A stretch of 64,000 bases of DNA from Podocnemis expansa. Lineage: Eukaryota; Chordata; Testudines; Podocnemididae. The translations under genes and the position numbers were made by a program. Under the pieces are notes generated by a model. It saw only the letters and a program-made list of their open reading frames with translations. It was not told where the DNA came from and did no database searches. This document shows, one piece after another, positions 1-11,445 of the stretch; positions within the stretch are counted from its first letter, which is position 1; the number at the start of each line of letters is the position of its first letter. The stretch spans positions 1,389,721 to 1,453,720 of the forward strand of contig ML682092.1 in NCBI GenBank assembly GCA_007922195.1. Direction: 5' to 3'.

Positions 1-1029
1 ATATCCACTTTGGAAAGCCCCAGTGGTGCCCGAGCAAGTGGTACCCCCTGGATAAAGGTAGTGTCATACTGTGGGTCTCCAGCGCCCAATGACCAATACT
101 TACAGTTGCACCCCCCCCCCGCGAAATTAACAGCAGCACCCAGTGTGCCTGTTTCCTGCTCTCCTCCATTCCTGTCACCTCAGCAGCAGTTGCCATGGGG
201 AATTGGAGTGGAGGAGAGTGAGACTAGGCTGAAGGGACCCCCCCCCCCCACTATGGGAGACTGCTGCTTTTGCCACCAGCAGGGGAGAAACGGGGGGGGG
301 TGCGTCGCCTGGCAGAAGGTAGAGGACAGGAGCCTGATGGGCTGCCTGTTCTCTGTATCTTGTGGGGTCAGGCGGATGGAAGGTAGAGGGCATGGTTTGG
401 TGTGGCCTCCAAGGATGTCAGTGGGGGAGGGGAGCTCCTCCAAGGAGGGCTCATTTGCTGCACTTCTCCTTCCCTAAACCAGTGCCAGGAGTCATATTCC
501 TTGCCCCCACCTGCCTGGGGGTCCCTCTTAGCATGCCATAGGGTAAAGGAAGTATCCCCAGAAAAGTAGGTAAGGCAGTATCTTGTTGGACAATGGTGCA
601 GTGTTGGGACCTCATGCATTTAAAAAGGTGCAGTTGTGGACATGATATGGTAGATGCTTCCCTTAACTCAGGGTGGTGATCCAGCTAGAAGCTGCAGCAG
701 TCCTATATCAATTGACTTGACCTTTGTCTTGCCATTGAAGTTCTGTAGTCCCTGCTGAGAGAAAAGATGGCAACACCTTCCTTTGTTTTGCCTAGGTGTG
801 TGCTTGATGGTTGCTCATCTTGGCGAGCTAGGACCCAGCCATCAGTAGTGCCTCAGCTGTTCAAATAGCCCTAGTTAGTGGTGGCTTGCTTGCCTCTGTT
901 TGGGAAAGGCCCAAGAAAAGGTGAGCCCAAAAAATCTTCCTTCCATATTTTTCTTTCCTGCCTCTAAATTAATCGGTACTCATGGAAATATTCATGCTAT
1001 GTTAGCTGGACTTGAAGTGAAAGACTTTG
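1..1029. other. TNKS intron, no recognised element
   Basis: This is intronic sequence upstream of the first exon in the window. It has several long C or G runs (about 111-120, 240-249, 291-299) and a 155-codon open frame at 10-477 that is low-complexity and resembles nothing I know. I see no exon, transposon end or RNA gene. Confidence 0.4.
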
Positions 1030-2604
1030 AATTTCCGAAAACAGCCATAATTGATAAAGAACTACACTGACTGGGCATTGATATTGCTGTGCTCGGTGAG
1101 ACAAGACTTTTCGAAACTGGGTCACTAGATAAAGTAAACTACCACTTCTGCTGGTCTACGAAACCTGAAAATGAATCAAGGATGCACTGTGTCAAATTTT
1201 CTGTCAACTAGTCTGTCCTTAGTGCATGTACCTTTCTGTTATTTATTAATGGGAGGATCATGAGGCTGAAGGTGATTATTAGCTCATGAATCCTGGCTTT
1301 TCTGTCCACCTATGGGCCAGCACTTATTACTCTAAACTGCAGAAAGATGATGTATTGTCACCTGGAACAAATTAACAGTAACGGCCTGTAAGGAACAGAC
1401 TCGCTCTTCTCGGAAATTTCAGTGCCTGTTTGGATAAGGATTGGGAGCACTGGGGGGCACAGCAATGGCCGTCACGGCCCAGGTAACCTTAAGCAAAATG
1501 GTCAGCATGTTCTTGAGGTTTACGCCTCCTGTGAGCTGGTAGTCTCGGATACCTGTTTTGCTAGTGACAGCAGCAGTAGCAAGATCACATCCTGGGCTCC
1601 CCACTCCAGGCACTGGCATCAGCTTGACTTCATCCTGCTCTGTCACAGAAACATTCACAATATACTGCATGCTTGATAATTGCATAGAGCTGATTGCAAC
1701 ACCGTCCATGCCGTTGTCAGAGCCAGACTCCAATTGTATCTTTAAAAGTTCCAGGATGAACAGCAAAAAAGCGAACTTTGTCTTGTTCTTAGTAACATGA
1801 AGGGCTTTGACACTTATGCAAAGTTTCAACATGCACTTGAGCATGTTTCTTAAAATGATCAACTTGCTTCTGCTGATTCAGACACTTTGTGAGACAATTT
1901 TAAGAATAAGATACTGGCTGGTGCCAAGGATGGCTTTGGGATGACAAAGAAAAAATAATCTGACTGGTTCACAGTGTCTGAACATCTGCTTCTCCCACTC
2001 ATGGAAAAGAGGAAAGAAAAAGTTCATCTAATTGTACTTCAGCAACCAAGTCCAAAACAAGAAGTTCAAAGAAGCTAAGGCTGCAGTCCAGAAAGCTACT
2101 AGACAATGAGCCCTGAAGTACTGGTAAGGGCTGGACAAGCGGTGACCATCGTGCTATCTGTGATAGAATCAAAGAGACACTTGTAAAAATTTGTAAAAAG
2201 ATTTTAAACCTGAAAGTAAAATGGGAAACCATCCTAACTGACAGGGAAGAACAAGTTGACTGATGAACTGAGCATTACAAAGAAATTCGCTGTCAGGATG
2301 GCATTATCTGTGATACTGCCATAGCTGCTCTTCTCAGATGCCGACAATTCATGAGCTAGACCAGTACCAACTCTCAAAGCTATCAAGAAAGTTATTGAAG
2401 AGATTGTGCCTGTGGAAGCAGCAGGCAATGATCAGATAACTCCTGAAAGCCAAGTGGCAGGAGGGGGGGAAGCTTACGGGAACATCCATGCACTTCTCTG
2501 ACCTGGAAAGAAAAGTGCACATCTGAGGATCTGAATGATACAAACGTAATAATATTGTACAGAATAAAGGGGACAGAGCAGAGTGCAGCAGCTACTGCTG
2601 GAAC
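1030..2604 (+). mobile_element. Non-LTR retrotransposon relic, endonuclease to early RT (5' part)
   Basis: Broken reading frames match the apurinic-type endonuclease and linker of an RTE-like LINE, the family often annotated in vertebrates as craniofacial development protein 2-like. Around 1050-1110 a frame reads like 'IDIAVLGETRLFETGSL'. At 1590-1640 the pattern 'W-x-PHSRHWHQLDF' is the conserved end of the endonuclease. At 2540-2600 'KGDRAEC' precedes the RT. Many stops and frameshifts make it non-functional. It stops abruptly where a CR1 copy begins and resumes at about 3813 with the next conserved RT block, so it is one copy split by an insertion. The exact clade is uncertain. Confidence 0.7.
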
Positions 2605-3812
2605 TACTTTTAGATATTCATATAGTATGTGTAGATTTTCAGAAAGCCTTTGACAACGTCCCTCATCAGAGGCTCTTGAGCAAAGTTAGCCATTGTGGAA
2701 TAAGAGTCTTCTACTGCATCAATAACTGGTTAAAGGGTTGGAAAGAAAGGATAGGAGTAAAAGGTCACTTTTCAGAATGGAGAGAGGTAAATAGCATGGT
2801 TGCCTCATAATCTGTATGACCAGTACTAGTCAACATGTTCATAAATAATGTGGCAAAAGGGGAGACCAGTGAGATGGCAAAATTTGCAGGTGATGTGAAA
2901 CTACTGAAAGCAGTTAAATCCAAAACACACTGTGAAGTGTTACAAAGATATGTTACAAAACTGGGTGACTGGTCAACAAAATGGCAGATGAAATTCATTG
3001 TTGATTAATGCAAAATAATGGATATTGGAAAGCATAATCCCAACTATACACACAAATTGATGGAGTCTAAATTAGTTGTTGCCCCTCAGCAAAGAGAGTT
3101 TTGGAGTCATTGTGGACAGTTTTCTGAAAATATTCCCTCAATGTGCAACATCAATCAAAAAAACGAACAATGTTGGGAACCATCAGGAACGGGGTAGATA
3201 ATAAGAGAAAATATCATATTGCCTGTTTATAAATCCAGGGTATGCCCACATCTTGAGTGCTGCATATGAAGGTCTGGTTGTAGCATCTCAAAGAAGATAT
3301 ATTGCGACTGGAAAAGTTACAGAAGAGAACAACTAAAATGATTAAAGACATGGAAAAGTTCTCATCTCAGGAGAAATTAAGAAGCTTGTGACTTTTCAGC
3401 TTGGAAGAGAGATGAGTGTAAGGACAGGGGGTGTGATAGAAGTCTATAAAATCATGACTGGTGTGAAGAAAGTAAATAAGGAAGTGTTATTTACTCCTCC
3501 TTGTAACACAACAACTTGGGTCACCAAGTGAAATTACTAGACAGCAGGTTTAAAACAAACAAAAGGAAGCATTTCTTCACACAGTGGACAGTCAACCTGT
3601 GGAACTCCTTGCCAGTGGATACTCTGAAAACCAATATTATAATGGGTGTTCAGTAAAGAAGTAGATAAGTATATGGAACAGGATGGATCACTTGATGATT
3701 ACCTGTTCTGTTCATTCCCTTTTGAATTATATAGCCACTGTCAGAAGAGAGGATGCTGGGCTAGATGGACCATTGACCTGACCAAGTGTGACTGTTCTTA
3801 GTTATGTTCTTA
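2605..3812 (+). mobile_element. CR1/L3-type LINE, RT to 3' end, inserted in another LINE
   Basis: The frame at 2583-2810 contains 'VDFQKAFDNVPHQRLL', the first conserved RT block of CR1/L3 LINEs. Later pieces include 'WSTKWQMKF' (about 2965-2995). The copy ends near 3812 with the CR1/L3-type tail (gctgggctagatggaccatt, then tatgttcttat). The catalytic segment is decayed and frameshifted. It sits precisely between two halves of an RTE-like LINE and is therefore the younger of the two. A related copy lies at 48575-49256. Confidence 0.8.
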
Positions 3813-4215
3813 TCTTCTATCTCTGTTCAGCATGGTCTGTTGACTCTACTCCCAAGTCGTTGTAGAAAGTTTATCTTGAGAGTCGGTGTACTTCCAGAGC
3901 AGAATTCTCCACGAGTGGTGTCCTTCAGAATGTGATTGTTTCAAGAAAAAAGAAATGAACAGGCACTTCCCTCTGTAGCATTCATTGACCTAGAAAAGGG
4001 TTTTGACATGCAAGATTGGCATATACAAGAGCCTTTTGAAAACTGGCTATCCACAAAAAGCGTGCTCCCTATCTGAGGAGTTCCATGAAGGAAATGAAGG
4101 TAACTATCCAGTATGAAGTGAAGCATCATCTGAGTTTGGCTATGACATGGGCATGAAGCAAGGCTGCATGTTAGCACCTGCTGTGTTTGGCATCTTCTTT
4201 ATTCTTAAGTACACT
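3813..4215 (+). mobile_element. Non-LTR retrotransposon relic, RT core (continuation)
   Basis: This continues the LINE at 1030-2604. Translation of 3890-4200 gives pieces of the RT: 'VAFIDLEKGFD', a block around 'GYDMGMKQGCMLAP' at about 4137-4178, then 'VFGIFF'. These are the blocks expected downstream of the break, so CR1 inserted between the linker and the RT core. The expected catalytic Asp-Asp region is not recognisable. Confidence 0.7.
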
Positions 4216-4625
4216 TTTTGGACTCTATTGTGCTAGGCACTGTATCATCCTGACAAGTTGCTCCCAATCTACAAGATGGACCCTTGGGTTGATTAGGGCT
4301 GCTGAGCATCACTGCAGGAAATGACATATAGTAAGAACATTGTTAAAGCAAGCTTTTACAAAGGTTTTTGGTCATTGTTGCTTTATCTCTGTAACAAAAC
4401 GTAAATGATTGATTCAGAAGCTAATCAGGGCTTTCTATTCTGCATTGATTAGAACACGTACTATACCCAGTGCTCTGTTTTTACTGAACTAAGAGTGAGG
4501 CTTGAAGAAAATAGTGAATGTGGATGGCAGCACAGAGATTTAGCCATTGGAAGTGTATTTGCAGCCTTCGGATCGCCATTACAGATGTATTTTTATGAAC
4601 AGGTCATTCCTTAAATGAATCTAAT
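4216..4625. other. TNKS intron, nothing recognised
   Basis: Between two retroelement fragments. A short piece near 4230-4275 (ttgtgctaggcactgt) resembles the ancient amniote SINE-like repeat also seen at 31243-31372. Nothing else is identifiable. Confidence 0.35.
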
Positions 4626-5200
4626 CTTGTTTTTCTAAATCTGGTAGCCAGCTTAATGTGATCTATGCCATCATGTGCCAGAAATGCCCCAACACTGTAT
4701 ACATTGGACAAACAGGACGATCCCTGCGCAAAAGAATAAATGAACATAGAGCTGATATCAGAAATCACGAAACAAAACAAAACAAAAAAACAGTTGCTGA
4801 GCACTTCCATTTTTCTAGTCACTCAATAAATAATTTAACGACTGTCATCAGAGATGTGACTGGGACATCAAGACTTCAAAGAGAAACAGCTGAACTCGAA
4901 TTAACATGCAAATAAAATTCTGTGAAAGCAAGATTGAATTGAGACCATGGGTTCTTCCGTTACAAAAGATAATTTGACTTCAGGCTTCCCATGGTTTGAA
5001 CCTAACAACTGCTCTGATTTGCTGTTACTGTATGACCTGATCCTATGTTTGACACCCCTTTGCATTTATTTTCATTCCATTCGGTAAATTCACCCATCTT
5101 CAAAGCATCTGACGAAGTGGGTTTTTCTCCCACAAAAGCTCATGTGAAAAATAAATCTGTTAGTCTTTAAGTTCCACACGATTCCTTGGTGTGTTTTGTT
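4626..5200 (+). mobile_element. Penelope-like element, 3' fragment (GIY-YIG domain plus 3' tail)
   Basis: The frame 4658-4915 (85 codons) carries a GIY-YIG endonuclease signature: 'YAIMCQKCPNTVYIGQTGRS' (about 4660-4720), then 'LRKRINEHRADI', the arrangement of Neptune-type Penelope-like elements. In this family the domain nicks target DNA and follows the RT. No RT is found upstream, so the copy is 5'-truncated. It is followed by a 3' untranslated tail (about 4990-5195) with 'aactgctctgatttgctg' and a hairpin (gaagtggg..ctcccac). The same tail recurs without coding sequence at 12774, 50890, 51070 and elsewhere in the window, which identifies those orphan repeats. Confidence 0.8.
4658..4918 (+). 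pseudogene. GIY-YIG endonuclease domain of a Penelope-like element (partial)
   Basis: This is an uninterrupted 85-residue frame ending at a TAA. It has the VYIGQTGRS core and the downstream Arg and Glu-His residues (RINEHRADI) typical of the family, then 'VAEHF' and a basic/acidic C-terminal part. A run of AAAAC repeats (about 4774-4792) sits inside the frame and adds an Asn/Lys-rich stretch. The reverse transcriptase that normally precedes this domain is missing. The ATG is internal to the domain, so the copy cannot make a normal protein. I call it a truncated relic rather than a host gene. Confidence 0.75.
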
Positions 5201-6654
5201 TTGTTTGTTTTGGGTTTTTTTAGCCAGCTTAAGTGCCTCTGTTGTTGATTTTAATTTTGCAATGAACTAGACTTCGTCTGTTACAGTGCTACTACTTATA
5301 GTGCTGATGGCAGCCTGAAATGATGAACAGTGCCAGTTTCACTGTGCTACTTACTGGTTGGAAAGGCTGAAAGTGGTGGCAGAAGTAGACACTAAATTAT
5401 TCTCAAGGGAAGAAGACTCAGTCCTCCTCTTTCCAACAGCTAAGGACTGGGTTTGGGAGGGAGAAAAAGAACACCATTGCTCTAAGGACACTGGTTGGCC
5501 TTTTCCCTACTTAGCTGTCTACCATGGGATTTTCTAAAGTGCTTAGTGTTGGTCTGATTGATTTGTGCTGAACTTAACAGGAGTGTCACGGTCACTGTGG
5601 GCTAATGTTAAATAAATATGGATGGTATTATAGGCTGTTCAGTAGGGCCTTGCCTTTGTACCTCACTCATATAGGATAAATCCATCTGCCTTTGGGTAGT
5701 TGCTTTAATTCTCTGTTGAGTAGGTATTCAGCAAATTTTTTGAGTCCTGCATCAAGGGCTCCTGGGATGTCCTACTTCCAGGGGTTTTGGGAAGATGTTT
5801 GGCAGTGAGCTTCCTACTTTTGAATATAAATTCAGGTAGATTTATAATTAACATATATAGTTGTACTTCAGCTTTGGTGAATGTCATCTTGTTTGCAGAG
5901 GTGCCAGAACAGCTCATCTTTACTGCATACTTGTCTAGCTTTAAATATTCAGCAGATGCAATTTTTAGTGTGCCACATCCATTCATGTGACCTTTTAATA
6001 TAAGCTCATGATTTAAGAACATGATTGCTGCAATGTAAGTTTTATAACTACAGCTTTCAAAGGGTTTGCACCCATTTGTCTGTATTTTATATTTTAAAAG
6101 CATATGGTTTTCCTGAACACTGGAAAAGGTTCAGAAGTTCTGATTTTTGAAGTTTCCCATGCTGTTATGAGACATTGCTGTCTGTAAAGACCTGGGATAG
6201 TAATGTTAAACTTTGAAACCAAAATGCCCTAGAAACTTGTAATTTGTACCTTTTCAAGAGCTGTACTGCCTTGCTATTGTCTCAGAATTTATTATGCTTC
6301 CCAAGTATACTGTGTCTTACTGAATGGGAAAGTGGGGGAGGGGACATTGTCTTCAGCTGCCATGCTGTTATCAGAGGGAATGTGTTTCTGGTCACAAAAT
6401 TTAGCATTCATTGGTTGTCTGAAGAAAGCCATTTCATCTGAGGATTGGACAAGAAGCTGCGTCAATTTGCTGCCCGTCTCCAAGGCACTGGTGATGCTGC
6501 CTTCACAAGCTGGCTAACGTCACAGCTCCATCACCCAGCGGGGTGTGGGCTCTTTTTTCTCCTCTTCTGTTTTAATTCCGTATTTGCTTCCTACTGCATT
6601 TCTTAATTTGTCTCCTGCCAAATGCTAACAGCATGATATTTTGCAATCATTTAG
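5200..6654. other. TNKS intron, nothing recognised
   Basis: AT-rich intron running up to the splice acceptor of the first exon. It contains a T/G-rich simple stretch at about 5196-5220. Short open frames on both strands (5705-6103, 6244-6517) have no recognisable domain and look like chance frames. Confidence 0.4.
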
Positions 6655-6691
6655 GTGAATACAAGAAGGACGAACTCCTGGAAGCTGCTAG
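6655..6691 (+). CDS. TNKS: Tankyrase 1 internal exon (start of ankyrin cluster 2)
   Basis: A 37-nt exon between a pyrimidine-poor 'atttag' acceptor and a strong 'gtaagt' donor. It begins with two bases completing a Gly codon, reads EYKKDELLEAA, and ends with the first two bases of an Arg codon. This is the helical linker that opens the second ankyrin repeat cluster of tankyrases, after the 'AKAVLTG' end of cluster 1. Tankyrase is a poly-ADP-ribosyltransferase acting on axin, TRF1, NuMA and others. Its clusters recruit targets while the C-terminal PARP domain (outside this window) modifies them. The phase matches the next exon exactly. The exon is far too short for ORF finding and was placed by protein similarity plus splice sites. 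Confidence 0.93.
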
Positions 6692-7512
6692 GTAAGTGCT
6701 GCTTAGAATACAAAGCATGTTTGAGGGGTGGGAAGAGATGAGGAAAAGGGGCTTTTATAAATGGTAATGTTTTGTCATTATCGGTCTATGAAATGGAGCA
6801 GACTAACCAGTTTATTAGCGTAAATCTCTTTGGACTTTACAGTCTGCTACAAACAGAAAAGTCTGTTTTAATTAAAATCCCCCAGTATGGTTCTTATAAG
6901 GTTAATATTGAGTTCTTGCCTTAAGCTGCTAGAAATCCTGTTTAACATCTAATGAATGTGCTTTTTAGGTGCCAATTACGTATTGTTGGGGTATTTCCTT
7001 TTTTTTTAACCACCTGAAAGTGTTATTTGCAAAACAGCGTAGAGAAGCTAGAACGAAAGGTGTAAAGTTCAATCTAATATTTTAGAAATGCTTTTATCCT
7101 TGCTTGTTTTTCTGACAGCTCACAGAACAGTTATTCCTATGCTATATTTTCTTTGCAATAGCACTTTGAAATGTTGTTTTTAGCAGATTATAGTGTTATG
7201 GGGCATGTGGTCTGAAGAATAAGTTAAAAACTAATTCAGAAAATGACATTCTGCAGATCAGTAAAACTAGCTAAAGGAAAGATTTTATTATAAGGCTGAA
7301 GAAAGAGATGCTAATAATTATTTTTTTCATGATCTGCTGTGGCTTTAGTAGCAAGTAGAAGAACATTCCCTATTTCATCAGCAGTTCCAAAATAATTGAG
7401 ATATTTCACTAATTGAGATTTTTCTACTCTGCTTTGAACAACAACAAGATATAGTACATTGATATGAAACTTCTTATAAAAGGTACATGTTTTTTTCTTC
7501 CTATCCTTGCAG
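6692..7512 (+). other. TNKS: TNKS intron, 821 bp
   Basis: It starts with gtaagt and ends with 'tccttgcag'. It is AT-rich, and I see no repeat or other feature inside. Confidence 0.8.
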
Positions 7513-7588
7513 GAGTGGTAATGAAGAAAAACTAATGGCTTTATTGACACCTTTAAATGTGAACTGTCATGCAAGTGATGGACGGAAA
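7513..7588 (+). CDS. TNKS: Tankyrase 1 internal exon (ankyrin cluster 2, first repeat)
   Basis: A 76-nt exon with acceptor 'ccttgcag' and donor 'gtaagt'. Its first base completes Arg from the previous exon; then follow 25 codons, [18 protein letters not shown] and HASDGRK. This is the region [16 protein letters not shown] that leads into the first full ankyrin repeat of cluster 2. The residues LM (not MM, as I recall for TNKS2) after EEK support tankyrase 1. The exon ends in phase 0, and the following exon starts with STPLHLAAG, the canonical continuation. The downstream intron is about 40.4 kb, by far the largest in the window. Confidence 0.94.
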
Positions 7589-8515
7589 GTAAGTTAATGC
7601 ATATTTAATATTTTTACAGTTTTAGAGAGGTATATTTAAACTAAGACATAGGATATGGCTGAATTCCAACTGACATTTTCACTGTGAAATTAAATGCTGC
7701 CATATTTGATACTGCTAGTTGTGACAGATGGACAAAGCCAGTGGACCATGGATTTTAAGTATGTATTTCTTTTAAATGTCAAATTCTGTGGTCAGAAAAA
7801 TGAGGCTGCAGATTCTTTAATAATAAGACAGACTGTACCATTTTATACTGTTAATAAAATAGCTAATGAAACAAAGGCTGGTTACTGTCTATACGCTACT
7901 TGGGATGGCAGTCCTTGTTTGAAGGTAATTCTCTGGATGAGGAAGTTGGGTCTCACAGTCCCTAACACCTTGCTGATTAAAGCTAATGGTATAGTAATGA
8001 GATTAGCACCAAATGAATTTTCTTAACTTTGATGTTGCATTGTTTGGCTTGGCTATAGTTTTATTTATTTATTAGGGAAGTTGAAAGAAAGAAAATAAGA
8101 GCTATTTGGAATCATGGAAAGGGAAGAATCTGCTAGAAAAGCAGCATGCTGGGAAGGTTTTTAAGGTCTGATCATGTAAATTACATAATGTGCATCTGGC
8201 TACTTAATTTCTATTCTTAATGTCCTTAGGGTTTCATGATTTATGATGTTAAAGACCTAATATTAAATCACACCGATTTGTCTAGCTTTTTAGGCTTACA
8301 TACTTTGGTGGCTATTTTCAAGTGTGTGCTGGAATTTTCTTAACATACATAGATTAAAAAATCCATCACATGCATCTGTACATCACGCTCTCAAGACTTT
8401 GAATTAATCCAGGTATTTCAGACTGAAAAGTGTGTGTTTTTGATTCTTACTGTTGTTAAAAGTATTTTCAATGTAATGGTGTTGTCGTCATCTTTTTTTA
8501 AGTGTAATAAAACTA
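7589..8515. other. TNKS giant intron, nothing recognised
   Basis: Start of the 40.4-kb intron. A 110-codon open frame at 7694-8026 shows no domain, no splice context and no family I know. I regard it as fortuitous. Confidence 0.4.
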
Positions 8516-8518
8516 CTG

Positions 8519-8612
8519 ACCCAGATCTGTAGCTGGGGTACATGGACACAGCTCCATTGAAGCCAATGGAGGTGTGCCGATTTACACTAGCCAAGAATCT
8601 AGTCTTTTATTC
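8519..8612. repeat. Short palindromic ancient repeat
   Basis: The halves 'cccagatctgtagctggggta' and 'tgtgccgatttacactagcc..aatct' flank 'gctccattgaagccaatgg', which is itself self-complementary. The same design recurs at 9793-9912, so I infer one old hairpin-forming interspersed repeat family. Confidence 0.5.
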
Positions 8613-9792
8613 ATAGGGGAAATATCCCTTGCCTTGCTATGGAAGAGTGTCTGCAGTTCTCTACTGGAGTGTTGCTTCAGTGTTAATATGCTGACAGGCC
8701 TTTACGGTCATCATCACGATTTTTTACTAAATTAAAACAAAGAACTTTTTAATAGAAACATTTTAAATGCTTTTGAATTGCAGTATCTAGAAACATTAAA
8801 AAAATCTAATGTTTTACTTCCACAATCAATATTTTCAATTTTAAAGGCTGTCATCAATAACTGATCCCTTCTGAATCTTGCTAGAACAAGCAACTTCATT
8901 TTAAGACCCATTAAAAAAAAGATGAATGCGATTTTTTGCCATGGTACATGGGAGTTTCTGTTGCATCTCCATGTGTTAAAATAAAGATACAGTTGTTTGA
9001 GTTTTTAGAAAGATAATGCAGATCCATTCAAATGGAGTACTATTTAAATATTTATAATGTATGGTTTTATCTTAGTTAAATATTAAGACAAAAATTAGCA
9101 ACACATTTCTGGGTGAGTATTTGGGTTCCATCATCATTGATATGAGTCCAGAGTTAGGGTTGACTTAAATCAGCAAGACCAATAATCCTTCAAAAATACA
9201 CAGTCTAGAATTGGTGTTGGCCTGACATAAAAATTATATGTAAGGAAAAAAAGTTATTTGCTTGGTTACTAGGCATCACTGAATATAGTATGACTGACTG
9301 CACTTAACACTAAAGCTTAATCTAAGTCCAAAGTCCAAAAAGCGTATCACAGTTAGAATTTAAAAAATGCTGACATTTGGTGAATAAATTGGCCTGTGTT
9401 TGTCCAGTTATTGTCAGCAAATGAACTACTGGTAGTTGCTAAAAGCATTCTAAGAAATGAGGTGGTTTCAATTTGGTAAAGATAAGATGGTTCTGTTAAT
9501 CGTTATGACTGAGTTTTTCATCTAGTAGTAGTAGTATAAAAATGCATATAACTGTGCTTGTTAAATAAATTGAATCCACTTATCCACAAACAAGGCTATT
9601 TTGAGACTTTTATGTTTGTTTTCAATATTAGGGTGCAAATTAAAAATTTAAGTAGAAGAGATGTTTCATAACTACAGTGTTCAATAGAAGTATTGTATAT
9701 GTAGGATGTGGGTTTTGGACCCTGTAACAATGGAAGACTATTTTCTGGAATTTCTGAAGAACTGTATTGGAGTTTAGATGACTCTATGGTGC
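8613..9792. other. TNKS giant intron, nothing recognised
   Basis: AT-rich intronic sequence. I could not identify an exon, an element end or an RNA gene. Confidence 0.35.
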
Positions 9793-9912
9793 AGATTTAC
9801 AGTTGATGGTACAGTGACTATAGCGAGCTAGAATCTCAGTTGGTGTAAGTCAATGTAGCTACATTGACTCCAATTTACTACACTGATCTACACCAACTGA
9901 AGATCCAGTGCA
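9793..9912. repeat. Palindromic ancient repeat (second copy)
   Basis: 'aatctcagttggtgtaagtc' and 'ctacaccaactgaagatcc' are inverted copies around 'gtagctacattgactcc'. It matches the copy at 8519-8612 in layout and wording. Confidence 0.55.
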
Positions 9913-10077
9913 GTGTTCTTCTAAACATTTTTAAGCATTTTACTATGTAGGTAAATAGACTGGTTATTTTATTCCTTGATTTTTATTTTTAGAAAAGTCT
10001 CTTGTGTGTTTTTCTGAGTTTAATGGTTTTAATGCACCATCACTATATTGTCTAGGCACAAATTTAATTACAGGTAA

Positions 10078-10200
10078 GCAAATTTATTTATAGACTTTAA
10101 GGTCAGAAGGGACCAATATGATCATCTAGTGAAGTTTAACATCCTGCACAATGCAGGCCATGCAACCTCACCCATATACTTCTATAATAAACCTCTAACC
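10078..10200 (-). repeat. Turtle-type interspersed repeat, 3' part (interrupted copy)
   Basis: 'gactttaaggtcagaaggga' and 'tcacccatatacttctataa' match in reverse the + strand copy at 31417-31612. The copy is split: it breaks at an hAT element and a Penelope tail, then continues at 11173-11445. I recognise the family as very common in turtle sequence but do not have a firm class for it. Confidence 0.6.
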
Positions 10201-11028
10201 CAGAGGTGTTAAACTTACAGCCCTTGGGTTGGATATGGCCTGCCAATGGCTCTTATTCGGCTTGTAGAGCTGCTGCCTGCGGCTGGGCTATGCCTGGGAG
10301 CTATCTCCAGTTGCAGTGAATAGTGGAAAGACAGGTTGCTGGCACAGCAGGGTCAGGTCCACGCGCACGCGCGCACACAAACTTTGACTCACTCCTGCGA
10401 TCCATGTCACAGCACGGAAATAAAGACAGTACTCCAGCCAGTCGCAGCTCAGTTCTCCTGTAATTTGTCAACCAATCAGAGTCTCACTTACAGCACACGG
10501 GGCAGGGCTCCGAGAAAGGCACAGCACTGTCCCCCTACCTGTTCACTGTCAGTCAGGCAGCATGCTAATCTGATTGACAGCATAATTCGAGAACCACAAA
10601 CAAGAAAAGGAAAAAGTGGGCAGGGCCTGCAGGGGGAATGAGCCAATCAAAGGTCATCTGGGACTGGGCCCTACCAATGGCCAGCATGTTGAATTTCTGA
10701 TGGGGGGACATGGAGGGAGTGAGCCCAGCCTACTGTGACTGAACCTCAGCCATCACGTGTGACAGTATGGGAAGTGGAAAAGGAAGGAGGTCCAGGAGCT
10801 GCACGGCTGGGGGAAAGGGATCAGGGGGCCAGTGTGGTGAAGGGGAGCCCACAGGGCAGTGAAAGGGAAGATGTCGGAAAGTTTGCGTGGTAATGGAGGG
10901 AAAAGGGGAGACCATACTGCTTTGAACATGGCAGGAGAAAGGGTTGGGGGGCTCATGTGGATACATGTCCCACGTCGGGTGTCCTGCCTTCGTGTGGCCC
11001 ACTCCCTTGATTGAGTTTGACACCTCTG
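10201..11028. mobile_element. Non-autonomous hAT-type DNA transposon, 828 bp
   Basis: Terminal inverted repeats are cagaggtgttaaac at the left and gtttgacacctctg at the right. A perfect 8-bp target duplication ctctaacc lies at 10193-10200 and 11029-11036. The interior is GC-richer than the surroundings and holds no transposase; the frames at 10336-10641 and 10730-11082 are low-information. The 8-bp duplication and the CAG..CTG ends define the hAT superfamily. Confidence 0.9.
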
Positions 11029-11036
11029 CTCTAACC

Positions 11037-11172
11037 CTTCAAACCACGTGATGAAGTGATATTTTCTCCCATGAAAGCTCATGCGATAAACAAATCTGTT
11101 ACTCTTTTAAAAATGCTGCAGGGCTCCTTGTTTGTTTTGCTGACCTAGACTAACATGGCTTCCCCTTTATAA
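11037..11172 (+). mobile_element. Penelope-like 3' tail (orphan copy)
   Basis: It contains 'gatgaagtga..ttttctccc', 'gaaagctcatgcgataaac', 'aatctgtta' and a terminal 'gacctagactaacatgg', all in the order of the tail at 5000-5195. It lies inside the turtle repeat 10078-10200/11173-11445, next to the hAT insertion. Confidence 0.75.
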
Positions 11173-11445
11173 CTTATGACTAAGTTATTAAAGTTCTCAA
11201 ATCATGGTTTAAACACTTTAAGATACAGAGAATTCACCAGCAAGTGAGCCATGTACCATGCTACGGCAGAAGGTGAAATCCCCAGAGCCTTTGCCATAGG
11301 GGAAGATTTCCTCCCAGCCCCAATATGGTGATCAGTTAAAACCTGAGCATGTGGGCAAGACTCACCAATCAGATACCCAAGAAAGAATTCTCTGTAACAA
11401 CTCAGAACCCACTGCATCTAATGTCCTATCCGCATATCTTGTGCC
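11173..11445 (-). repeat. Turtle-type interspersed repeat (continuation)
   Basis: It resumes with 'gttattaaagttctcaaatc', the reverse of 31450-31490 in the other copy, and runs on through 'gtgggcaagactcacc'. Together with 10078-10200 it forms one minus-strand copy interrupted by two insertions. Confidence 0.6.

Noticed and set aside
10..477. 155-codon open frame at the left edge
   Set aside because: Pro/Gly-rich translation across C and G runs, with no known family and no splice context with TNKS.
7694..8026. 110-codon open frame just downstream of a TNKS exon
   Set aside because: No domain and no splice sites in phase with TNKS, and it lies within the intron after a strong gtaagt donor.
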